A stretch of DNA of 5,205 nt from Elusimicrobia bacterium RIFCSPHIGHO2_02_FULL_57_9. GTDB lineage: Bacteria; Elusimicrobiota; Elusimicrobia; UBA1565; UBA9628. Numbering within the stretch: position 1 is the stretch's first letter; every line of letters begins with the position of its first letter. The translations under genes were made by a program, and so were the position numbers. Where the stretch lies: positions 1 through 5,205 of the forward strand of contig MGUO01000124.1 in the NCBI GenBank assembly GCA_001800015.1, given 5' to 3'. The notes below the pieces were generated by a model. It was not told the origin of the DNA, made no database searches, and worked only from the letters and a program-made list of their open reading frames with translations. Below, in pieces: positions 1 through 5,205 of the stretch.

Positions 1-41
1 AGCTTTCCTCCGCTCATCCCGAGGTGCTCATCCTGGCCAAG
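1..41 (-). other. Space after ccsA, probable leader of a next operon gene
   Basis: This short stretch follows the ccsA TAG stop. Read on the minus strand it holds GGAGG (plus positions 7-11), followed by six bases to the window edge. That is the right distance for a ribosome binding site serving a start codon just outside the window. It also has two copies of GGATGAGC (12-19 and 26-33). The ATG at 31 reaches a stop after five codons, while the ATG at 17 stays open to the edge. No terminator hairpin is visible, so transcription probably continues into another gene. This is inference from very little sequence. Confidence 0.35.
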
Positions 42-1877
42 CTATTTCAACTTTACTGAAGCCGGCCGAGCCCCCAAGCCCATCACGGCGAGCTCGACGC
101 CCACAAAAAGGATCAGGGCGCCGAAGGCCTTGTCGGTGAAGCCGTAGGAATGCAGGCCGACGCCGAGCATATTGACTCCGAACCAGGAAAAAGCGGTGAC
201 AACGCCGCCGAAAACGGACGTCAGCATCAGACCTCTTTCGCGGATAAAGCCCCCCCAACGCGCGTGCAGGATCAGGGCGTTCCACAACACGATTAAAAGG
301 GCGCCGTTTTCCTTGGGATCCCAGCCCCAAAAGCGGCCCCAGGACTGGTCCGCCCAGATGCCGCCAAGCACCGTGCCTATGAAGCTGAAAAAGAGGCTGA
401 AGCAAATGACGCCGTAGGTCATGCCCGAAAGAGACGTCTGCGCCTTGGGGTCGGAGGCGCCCACAAACCCGCGTCCCAGATAGAGGTGGGCCAGGGCACA
501 GGCCAGGAAGCTCGCGCCGTAACCCAGGGTGATGGTCACCACATGCGTGGCGAGCCAAAAGTTGGAATCCAGGACGGCGCGCATCATCTCCACGGTGTCG
601 CCTTGGCTCATCAGATGATGGGCCACCAGCAAGGTCGCAAAGCCCATCGCGCAACCCGCCGCCGTTGCCAGGCCGTCGCGGTAGCGCCTTTCCAGCTCTG
701 CGGCCAGAGCCGCGGCGACCCAACCCACGAAAACCGCGGAGGAATACAGATTGGTGACCGGAGGGCGGCCTTGCAAAACCACTCGGAAGAACAGCCCTGC
801 GCTATGCACGGCGAAGGCCAGCAGCAGAAAGACAAAGGCCGATCGCTGAAGGGGCTTGCGCCAACCCAGCCAGGAGCCGAACACCATCATGAGCGCGGCC
901 AGGTAAAGGATCATGCCCAGATAAAAGGGCGCTATGCGGTTATAATGAGACTCATGGCGGGCCCAGGAGGCGGGGCCTTGATGCGCCGAAGACAGGCTCT
1001 TGCGGTATTCAGCCAGAACCTCGTTAAAGCCCGCAAAATCCTGCCGCGCCCATGAGGCGGCCATTTGCGCGTAGCTTTCCGTCGCCGGATGCGCCTTTGA
1101 GCGCATAGCTTCAAGCAGGGCCTGGCCCATGTTCTGCCACTGCTCTGCCGCGTCGCCCTGAGCCGGCGGAATCGGGCGGAAATGAGCCCTCTCGGACAGG
1201 AATTGATAGCGCTGGAAATACTCGTTCAGGGCTTCCAGAGCTTTAGGGTGGGACCGCGCCTTCGCCTGGCCTGCGTGGATGGCTTTAAGTCCCGCCGGGA
1301 TGGCGGCGCGATAATCCCGCAGCTCCGCGGGCAAGTCAGAAGTCGCGCTGATCTGCAAGGTATATTGGAGGCTTTGATAGAGTCCCAGGCGCTCGCCGAG
1401 ATTAAAGGCCGCCGATTGGAAACGGGATCTTTGAGCCGGCTCAAGGCGCGCCGCTTGAGCGTACTGGTCCTCGATTTTATCCAGGGAGGCTTCCAGCTCC
1501 CGGTAGCTGAAATATTTGCCGCCGCCGCGCCGGCGGCCGAGCATGCCGCGCAGATCGGGTTCGTCGATCGCGAACACCGGATAAGCGTCGGCGCGCCGCG
1601 GCCGGGCCATGACGTCGAGCATCCATTCGATCGCGCTGACGCTCCGGCCCTCGAAGCGGACGCTTTGCTTGCCGCGCAGCAGCAGCAGCCCCGAACGCGC
1701 GATCGTATCCAGGGGCTTTAGCCTTCCGGAATGAAGAGCCGGCAGAGCGCCGAAGCCCTCCAGATCGGCGGCAGCGCGGCGGGAGGGCAGGGCGGCGAAC
1801 GTTAAAAAGGCCAGAGCGAGAGCCGCGGCGATTTTGGGCATTTGCACCTCGATTTTTTGCGCCGCGATCTTTTTCAC
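42..1877 (-). CDS. ccsA: Cytochrome c biogenesis protein CcsA/ResC (System II haem ligase subunit) with large N-terminal extracytoplasmic domain
   Basis: This is the integral membrane subunit of the System II cytochrome c synthase, which presents haem to apocytochrome c on the outer face of the cytoplasmic membrane, working with ResB. Numbering is from the GTG at 1877. The C-terminal half (about 315-605) has roughly eight or nine hydrophobic segments. It carries the tryptophan-rich WWD haem-binding motif at 506-524 (GGIWADQSWGRFWGWDPKEN), the flanking periplasmic-type histidines H445 (WLATH) and H576 (GLHSYGF), and a membrane histidine H538 (LILH). Before it come a signal-peptide-like segment (13-36) and about 275 soluble residues starting with LPALHSGRLKPLDTIAR (45-61), an arrangement known in many long CcsA proteins. 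The GTG start overlaps the resB stop (GTGA). An in-frame ATG at 1841 has a better ribosome binding site and leaves a cleaner signal peptide (MPKIAAALALAFLTF), so the true product may be 599 residues. Family assignment is very secure; the start is not. Confidence 0.95.
   Translation of the reverse strand: MKKIAAQKIEVQMPKIAAALALAFLTFAALPSRRAAADLEGFGALPALHSGRLKPLDTIARSGLLLLRGKQSVRFEGRSVSAIEWMLDVMARPRRADAYPVFAIDEPDLRGMLGRRRGGGKYFSYRELEASLDKIEDQYAQAARLEPAQRSRFQSAAFNLGERLGLYQSLQYTLQISATSDLPAELRDYRAAIPAGLKAIHAGQAKARSHPKALEALNEYFQRYQFLSERAHFRPIPPAQGDAAEQWQNMGQALLEAMRSKAHPATESYAQMAASWARQDFAGFNEVLAEYRKSLSSAHQGPASWARHESHYNRIAPFYLGMILYLAALMMVFGSWLGWRKPLQRSAFVFLLLAFAVHSAGLFFRVVLQGRPPVTNLYSSAVFVGWVAAALAAELERRYRDGLATAAGCAMGFATLLVAHHLMSQGDTVEMMRAVLDSNFWLATHVVTITLGYGASFLACALAHLYLGRGFVGASDPKAQTSLSGMTYGVICFSLFFSFIGTVLGGIWADQSWGRFWGWDPKENGALLIVLWNALILHARWGGFIRERGLMLTSVFGGVVTAFSWFGVNMLGVGLHSYGFTDKAFGALILFVGVELAVMGLGARPASVKLK
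1845..1850 (-). promoter_or_regulatory. Ribosome binding site favouring the internal ATG start of ccsA
   Basis: The minus strand reads GAGGTG-CAA-ATG, a six-base match to the anti-Shine-Dalgarno sequence just ahead of the ATG at 1841. The upstream GTG at 1877 has only a G-run (GGGGGCGCG) before it, but it is joined to the resB stop and could be served by terminating ribosomes. The GAGGTG also encodes Glu-Val if the GTG is used, so its presence could be chance. Confidence 0.5.
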
Positions 1878-2920
1878 CGCGCCCCCGAAACCGAGCCGCG
1901 CAGGCGCCGGAGGAAATGGGCCAGCAGACCGAGCCCCATCAGGGCGCAGGAAAGGTAAGGCAGCAGCCAGCCCGGATTTTCAACCACCTGCAGCACCGAA
2001 AGGGTCCCCTCCTTGCCGAAACTCGATTGGTAAAAGGCCTTGCCTCCGTAGCGCAACGGCTCATTCATCGAAATCAGCACGTTGCGCCGCTCTCCCAGCG
2101 AGGGATTGGAAAGAGTCACCAGGCTTGAAAAATGGCTCGGGATATCGGTGCCGGGATAAATTTCATGCCGGAAATCCTTCAACGTCAAAGACCATGGAAG
2201 ATAATGCCTCTTTAAGCGCAGGGCGGCGCGGTAGCGGCGCTTTCCCCGGGAAAAAGAGCGCGCCTGAGCGTCGCTGGCCAAGGACATGACGGGATCGGCT
2301 CCCCCGATATCTATTTCGACCGCGCCCGGCCCCGCGACCATGCCGTCCGCGTTGAGAACGGGAGGCGAGCAGCGCTCGATACGAACGGCAAAGGGCAGCT
2401 GCGGCGGCGCAAGGGTCTTGCCCGGCCTAAGCAGGCCTTGCGGGATGCTGTAAATTTGGTCGTAGCCGGGGTCGGTTTCGTCGATGACCGCCAGCTCGAG
2501 GCGTCGGGGATCCTCGGAATAATTGAGGGTCGCCCCCTCCTCGATGGCGAGTTGTGTTTCCACCTGGAACATGCCGGTCACGTACTCCCCTATAAAAAGG
2601 AAGACCAAGCCGAAATGCACGGCCCACAGGCCCGCTTTGCGCCAGGACAGCTCAAGGCGGGCGAATTGAGCGGCGGCCAGATTCGCGAGCAGGATCAGCC
2701 CGACCGAAGCGCCGCCGGGAAACAGGGGCACTTTCCAATCCCCGAAATAGGCGTAGAGAAAGGGGCTGCGAATATAAAATCTGACGGCCTCGTAAAGGCC
2801 AAGGCTGGCCTGCGTCAGGGTGCAGGCCAAAACCAAGGCCATAAGCGCCGCCAGGCAGGCGATGGTGAGCTTCAACGAAGCCAAGCCCCGCCAAAGGCGC
2901 CCGAAGATTCTAACCGGCAC
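1874..2920 (-). CDS. resB: ResB/Ccs1-family cytochrome c biogenesis protein
   Basis: This is the partner of CcsA in System II cytochrome c maturation. It sits in the cytoplasmic membrane and helps move haem outward and ligate it. The 348 residues show the family layout: three membrane segments near the N-terminus (about 14-36, 68-86 and 97-115), a large extracytoplasmic beta-rich domain (116-315), and a last membrane segment (317-337). H102 in the third segment (WAVHFGLVF) and H335 in the last one (LLAHFL) match the membrane histidines expected for haem. Family-like stretches are YGGKAFYQSSFGKEGTLSVL (291-310) and ENPGWLLPYLSC (314-325). The start is GTG with a strong AAGGAG eight bases upstream. 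It overlaps the preceding lipoprotein gene by 11 nt, and its stop overlaps the ccsA GTG by 4 nt. In some bacteria ResB and CcsA are fused into one protein; here they are separate. Confidence 0.93.
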   Translation of the reverse strand: MPVRIFGRLWRGLASLKLTIACLAALMALVLACTLTQASLGLYEAVRFYIRSPFLYAYFGDWKVPLFPGGASVGLILLANLAAAQFARLELSWRKAGLWAVHFGLVFLFIGEYVTGMFQVETQLAIEEGATLNYSEDPRRLELAVIDETDPGYDQIYSIPQGLLRPGKTLAPPQLPFAVRIERCSPPVLNADGMVAGPGAVEIDIGGADPVMSLASDAQARSFSRGKRRYRAALRLKRHYLPWSLTLKDFRHEIYPGTDIPSHFSSLVTLSNPSLGERRNVLISMNEPLRYGGKAFYQSSFGKEGTLSVLQVVENPGWLLPYLSCALMGLGLLAHFLRRLRGSVSGAR

Positions 2921-3464
2921 GGCGCAGGCTCCTTAAAAAGACTTGGAATGAGGCCAGGGCCCGGGCCACGGCCTCATCAGGGCCCGCCAGCTTAAAAAAC
3001 CAGGTCTGCTCCGCCGTTGAGAGCACGGCCACGGCTAGGCGGCTGGTCCCGTCGGCCTGGGCCTTGCCCCTGATGTCGAAGAACAATAATTCGCCGGCCC
3101 CCGAGGCGATGCGGCGCGTTTGAGCGTCGAGGCCCCCCTGGTCCACGCCTGCCAAGCCCAACTGGCCCCGCCAGCGATTGACATTGGCCAACACCCCGCC
3201 CGCTTCCCCGGGCAAGGCCACCACGGAGAGTTCAGCGCGGCCCCCAACGCCGAAGCTGGCGACCCGCATCCCGGAAACGGGCAGCCTCGTCCAGCCGGCC
3301 GGCGCATCCCAGCTTAAGTCTCGCGGGCCGGCCGCTTGGCTTGGGGCCGCCGGCGCGGCGGCGGGCGAATCTTCCTTGGCCGCGCGATAGCTCTCCACGA
3401 CATCGCCTGAACAGGCGGAAAACGAAAACGCAGAAAAAGCGATGAGCGATTGGAATTTTTTCAT
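2910..3464 (-). CDS. Small lipoprotein of unnamed family, first gene of the cytochrome c maturation operon
   Basis: This 184-residue protein begins with a lipoprotein signal peptide: MKK, a hydrophobic run, then FSAC with the lipid-bearing cysteine at C18. The next residue is serine, which by the E. coli rule would favour the outer membrane. An Ala/Pro-rich linker (about 30-47) leads to a compact domain opening with WDAPAGW (52-58). The domain contains NVNRWRGQLGL (94-104) and WFFKLAGP (155-162), and ends in a helical tail. From memory, the combination of an early 'W..P.GW', 'NVNRWRGQLGL' and 'WFFKL.G' recurs in uncharacterised proteins of PVC-type bacteria, but I cannot name a family or activity. 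There is no CXXCH or CXXC, so it is neither a cytochrome c nor a thioredoxin-like protein. Its 11-nt overlap with resB and position at the head of the operon suggest a role linked to cytochrome c maturation or respiration. The ATG has no clear Shine-Dalgarno sequence; see the promoter entry. Confidence 0.85.
   Translation of the reverse strand: MKKFQSLIAFSAFSFSACSGDVVESYRAAKEDSPAAAPAAPSQAAGPRDLSWDAPAGWTRLPVSGMRVASFGVGGRAELSVVALPGEAGGVLANVNRWRGQLGLAGVDQGGLDAQTRRIASGAGELLFFDIRGKAQADGTSRLAVAVLSTAEQTWFFKLAGPDEAVARALASFQVFLRSLRRAG
2929..2934 (-). promoter_or_regulatory. Ribosome binding site of resB
   Basis: AAGGAG lies on the minus strand eight bases before the GTG at 2920, inside the end of the lipoprotein gene. 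It fixes this GTG as the resB start and implies that resB is translated from the same mRNA as the lipoprotein. Confidence 0.8.
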
Positions 3465-3473
3465 GCCAGAGTT

Positions 3474-3482
3474 ATTATAGCA
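3474..3482 (-). promoter_or_regulatory. Extended -10 promoter of the lipoprotein-resB-ccsA operon
   Basis: The minus strand reads TGCTATAAT, a perfect extended -10 element (TGnTATAAT), ending nine bases before the lipoprotein ATG at 3464. The hexamer 17 bases upstream is a poor -35 (TTTTTG), which is tolerable for extended -10 promoters. Transcription would be expected to begin around 3466-3468, leaving only a few untranslated bases. That fits the absence of a ribosome binding site before this ATG. Confidence 0.5.
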
Positions 3483-3566
3483 ACGTTTCTGCCGGACAAA
3501 AACTGGATTGTTGGCGCGTGGCCTCTCTGTTGCACCGGCGCTATAACAGTAGCCGTTAAAAAGCGC

Positions 3567-3573
3567 GAGGAGG
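3567..3573 (+). promoter_or_regulatory. Ribosome binding site of the 101-residue protein gene
   Basis: GAGGAGG lies four bases before the ATG at 3578, a near-ideal Shine-Dalgarno sequence. It strongly supports this short reading frame being translated. A TATAAC at 3542-3547 could be its -10, but I find no credible -35 to go with it. Confidence 0.75.
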
Positions 3574-3577
3574 AATC

Positions 3578-3883
3578 ATGAGCAAAATAGCCGAGAGGCT
3601 TGCCGTTGAGAAGACAACCCATATCAATATCGCCTATCCAATAGAAGGAGAGATCGTGAGTTCGCCGCATTATACGTTCCAAATTGGAACAGCGCCGGAG
3701 GCCATGCGGGTGGCCGTTTCCATTGACGGTGGAGAATGGCAGCCCTGCCGCGAGGCGCTGGGGCTGTGGTGGCACGATTGGCAGGACTATCAGCCGGGCC
3801 GCCACCAAATTCAGGTGCGCATCGAAAAAGAAAGGGGGCGCATGGAAATCTCGCCCATTCGACGATTTCTCGTCCAGTTTTAA
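3578..3883 (+). CDS. Small Trp-rich protein, probable Ig-like/E-set beta-sandwich domain, function unknown
   Basis: This is a complete 101-residue protein with no signal peptide or membrane segment, so it is probably cytoplasmic. After a short charged N-terminus (1-13) the rest looks like a single beta-sandwich domain: INIAYPIEGEIVSSPHYTF (17-35), AVSIDGGEWQPC (46-57), a Trp cluster LWWHDW (63-68), then PGRHQIQVRI (73-82) and a final strand FLVQF. The pattern 'V.VSIDGG.W..C....WW.DW....G.H.I.VR' resembles the immunoglobulin-like folds found, for example, in the dimerisation domain of sulfite oxidase-type enzymes and in carbohydrate-associated modules. This is a fold-level resemblance, not evidence of function. 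A strong ribosome binding site supports it. It is transcribed away from the cytochrome c operon, and its TAA overlaps the stop of the convergent feoB by four bases. One cysteine (C57) is present. A role as a stand-alone binding or adaptor module is possible but unproven. Confidence 0.85.
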   Translation: MSKIAERLAVEKTTHINIAYPIEGEIVSSPHYTFQIGTAPEAMRVAVSIDGGEWQPCREALGLWWHDWQDYQPGRHQIQVRIEKERGRMEISPIRRFLVQF

Positions 3884-5205
3884 AAGCCAAAAGCCAAGGC
3901 CGTTCTGTAGGTAATAAACGACGCCGCGTAAGCGCAGGCCAGCATGGCGCAGAAGGCCATGAGGGGCGGCAGCCAGCTGTTGGTTTCCCGCCGCATGATG
4001 GCCAAGGTCGAGAAGCACTGCAGCGCGTAGACGAAAAAAGCCAAAACGGAGAGCGCCACCGGCAAGCCCAGGGGGGCTTGCCCCCCTCCGGGCTCGCGCA
4101 GCCTCTTGGACAGGGCTACGTCTTCCTGCCCCGATTGCGCCGCGTAAATTTGGCCGAGCGTGGCGACCATGGTCTCGCGCGCCGGCAGGCTGGATAGAAT
4201 CCCGACATTGATGCGCCAATCAAACCCCAAAGGCCGAAAAACCGGTTCCATGGCTTGCCCCATTCTGCCGGCCCAACTGCGCCGGATTTGAGCCGCGGGG
4301 TCGGCGGCCGAACCCGCGGGAGAGCGCGGGAAGGCGAGCAGCGCCCACACGATAAGGCTGACCCCCAGAATAATCGTGCCCGCCCTCTTGAGAAAAATCC
4401 TCGCGCGTTCAAGCATGGCCAGCAGAATGCCGCGCAGCGTCGGAAACCTGTAGGGCGGCAGCTCCATGAAAAAGGGGGCGATATGGCCTTTAAGCAGGCT
4501 GGATCTCAACAGCCAGGCGGCCCCCAACGCCGAGAGGCCACCCAGCAGGTAAAGAGCGAAGAGCACCAGCCCGGGCAGGCGCAGGGGCCCCAAAACCCTT
4601 TGGTCGGGGATGAAGGCCGCGATGAAAAGCGCATAAACCGGCAGCCGGGCCGAACAGGTCACAAACGGGGCGACTAAGATCGTCGCCAGCCGGTCTTGGG
4701 GCGAGGGGATCACGCGCGTGGCCATGATTGCCGGCACGGCGCAGGCATAGGAGGAGATCAGCGCGATGAAGGAGCGGCCTTGAAGCCCCACCCAGCCCAT
4801 CAAGCGATCCATCAGGAAAGCGGCCCGGGCCATGTAGCCGATGTCCTCGAGCAAAAACAGGAAGAAAAAGAGTATCAATATCTGGGGCAAAAACGCCACC
4901 ACCGAGCCCACCCCGTTTAACAAGCCGTCGACCACCAAGCTGCGTAGGATTTCATTGGGAATCAAGGGGCCGAGCAAAACGCCCAACGCGCGGCAGAGCC
5001 CGGTCATCAGGTCCATGGCGGGCCGCGCCCAGGTGAAAATCGACTGGAAAAACACCGTCATCACGGCCAGAAAAATGAGGGGGCCCGCCACGGGGTGCAG
5101 CACGACTTTGTCGATGCGCCGGGTCAGCGCGTCTTCCCGCAAGGGCACGCGCAGGCAGCGCCCCAGAATTTCCTGCGCCCATGAATAGCGCGAGGCCGGA
5201 TCGGC
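3880..5205 (-). CDS. feoB: Ferrous iron transport protein B, membrane part (5' end beyond the window)
   Basis: FeoB takes up Fe(II) across the cytoplasmic membrane, driven or gated by an N-terminal G domain. Only the last 441 residues are here. The frame runs open through the right edge: translation upstream of the GTG at 5148 gives ADPASRYSWAQEILGRCLR, which matches the usual link between the cytosolic helical domain and the membrane domain. That GTG is therefore internal. Numbering from it, there are about eight hydrophobic segments and two Gate-type repeats. Diagnostic motifs are SSYACAVPAIMATR (132-145), VTCSARLPVYALF (163-175), SSLPARETMVATLGQIY (319-335) and YALQCFSTLAIMRRETNSW (374-392). 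The CxxP cysteine proposed to contact iron is C136. The protein belongs to the form with SSxACA rather than GFGC before the VPA. The TAA stop lies in the TTAA shared with the convergent small gene. No feoA or feoC is visible in the window. Confidence 0.95.
   Translation of the reverse strand, partial: ADPASRYSWAQEILGRCLRVPLREDALTRRIDKVVLHPVAGPLIFLAVMTVFFQSIFTWARPAMDLMTGLCRALGVLLGPLIPNEILRSLVVDGLLNGVGSVVAFLPQILILFFFLFLLEDIGYMARAAFLMDRLMGWVGLQGRSFIALISSYACAVPAIMATRVIPSPQDRLATILVAPFVTCSARLPVYALFIAAFIPDQRVLGPLRLPGLVLFALYLLGGLSALGAAWLLRSSLLKGHIAPFFMELPPYRFPTLRGILLAMLERARIFLKRAGTIILGVSLIVWALLAFPRSPAGSAADPAAQIRRSWAGRMGQAMEPVFRPLGFDWRINVGILSSLPARETMVATLGQIYAAQSGQEDVALSKRLREPGGGQAPLGLPVALSVLAFFVYALQCFSTLAIMRRETNSWLPPLMAFCAMLACAYAASFITYRTALAFGF
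4061..4087. repeat. Two overlapping, mutually exclusive hairpins inside feoB
   Basis: On the plus strand GGCAAGCC (4061-4068) is the exact reverse complement of GGCTTGCC (4075-4082), with a six-base loop. AGGGGGG (4070-4076) pairs exactly with CCCCCCT (4081-4087) around a four-base CTTG loop. The two cannot form together. They fall on FeoB residues about 354-363 (GGGQAPLGLP), a poorly conserved loop before the last pair of membrane segments. They could be a regulatory fold, a small inserted palindrome, or chance in GC-rich DNA. Confidence 0.4.

Noticed and set aside
28..723. Long minus-strand open frame of 231 codons overlapping ccsA
   Set aside because: It lies in another frame over the conserved WWD region of CcsA, is Arg/Gly/Pro-rich low-complexity translation, and has no recognisable domain. 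It is a shadow of GC-rich coding sequence.
1671..1690. Short (GCA)n-like repeat
   Set aside because: It encodes a leucine run (LLLLRGK) at residues 64-70 of CcsA and is ordinary codon repetition.
1182..1721. Plus-strand open frames opposite ccsA, including 1182-1721 and 486-1055
   Set aside because: They are antisense to a confident CcsA frame, lack ribosome binding sites I would accept, and have compositions typical of reversed GC-rich codons.
42..3464. Search for CXXCH haem sites in the operon that would make a member a cytochrome c
   Set aside because: No CXXCH occurs in the lipoprotein, ResB or CcsA translations, so the substrate cytochromes are encoded elsewhere.
3536..3555. CGGC...GCCG inverted repeat upstream of the small plus gene, considered as an operator or riboswitch stem
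   Set aside because: Only four base pairs form without bulges and the spacer is just 113 bp, too little for a known riboswitch.
3461..4219. Minus-strand open frame of 252 codons spanning the lipoprotein start, the spacer, the small plus gene and the feoB end
   Set aside because: It runs antisense to a well-supported plus gene and out of frame with FeoB, and its translation shows no domain. The FeoB motifs and the strong ribosome binding site of the small gene explain the region better.
5146..5148. GTG as the start of feoB
   Set aside because: The frame continues upstream to the window edge with FeoB-like sequence (ADPASRYSWAQEILGR), so this codon is an internal valine.

Overview
The window is GC-rich, tightly packed DNA from an unidentified Gram-negative-type bacterium. 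It contains no RNA genes, mobile elements or CRISPR. Start sites carry canonical Shine-Dalgarno sequences, GTG starts are used, and genes overlap by a few bases. A lipoprotein with a lipobox, System II cytochrome c maturation with a long N-terminal CcsA extension, and an 'SSYACAVPA' type FeoB would suit the PVC group, Elusimicrobiota or a deltaproteobacterial relative. This taxonomic guess is weak and rests only on protein style.

Layout. On the minus strand, read from about 3480 down to the left edge, is a compact operon. It runs: a small lipoprotein of unnamed family (2910-3464), then the ResB/Ccs1 haem-handling protein (1874-2920), then the CcsA/ResC haem-ligase subunit with a large extracytoplasmic N-terminal domain (42-1877). 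The genes overlap by 11 and 4 nt, so they are probably translationally coupled. A ribosome-binding-site-like GGAGG at the left edge suggests a further gene just outside the window. The operon has a perfect extended -10 promoter (TGCTATAAT) placed so close to the lipoprotein ATG that its mRNA may be nearly leaderless.

Divergent from this operon, across a 113-bp spacer, lies a plus-strand gene for a 101-residue, tryptophan-rich, probably beta-sandwich protein (3578-3883). Its stop codon overlaps the stop of the convergent gene to its right in a shared TTAA. That right-hand gene (3880 to the right edge, minus strand) is the membrane half of feoB, the ferrous iron transporter. It is cut by the window edge, and its G domain lies outside.

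How the genes work together: ResB and CcsA would carry haem across the cytoplasmic membrane and attach it to c-type cytochromes. The lipoprotein, as first gene of the operon, is a candidate accessory factor. FeoB supplies Fe(II), which haem synthesis needs, but it is a separate transcription unit and its closeness may be chance. I see no obviously new multi-gene system. The most interesting items are the uncharacterised lipoprotein tied to cytochrome c maturation, the orphan beta-sandwich protein and the large N-terminal domain of CcsA.
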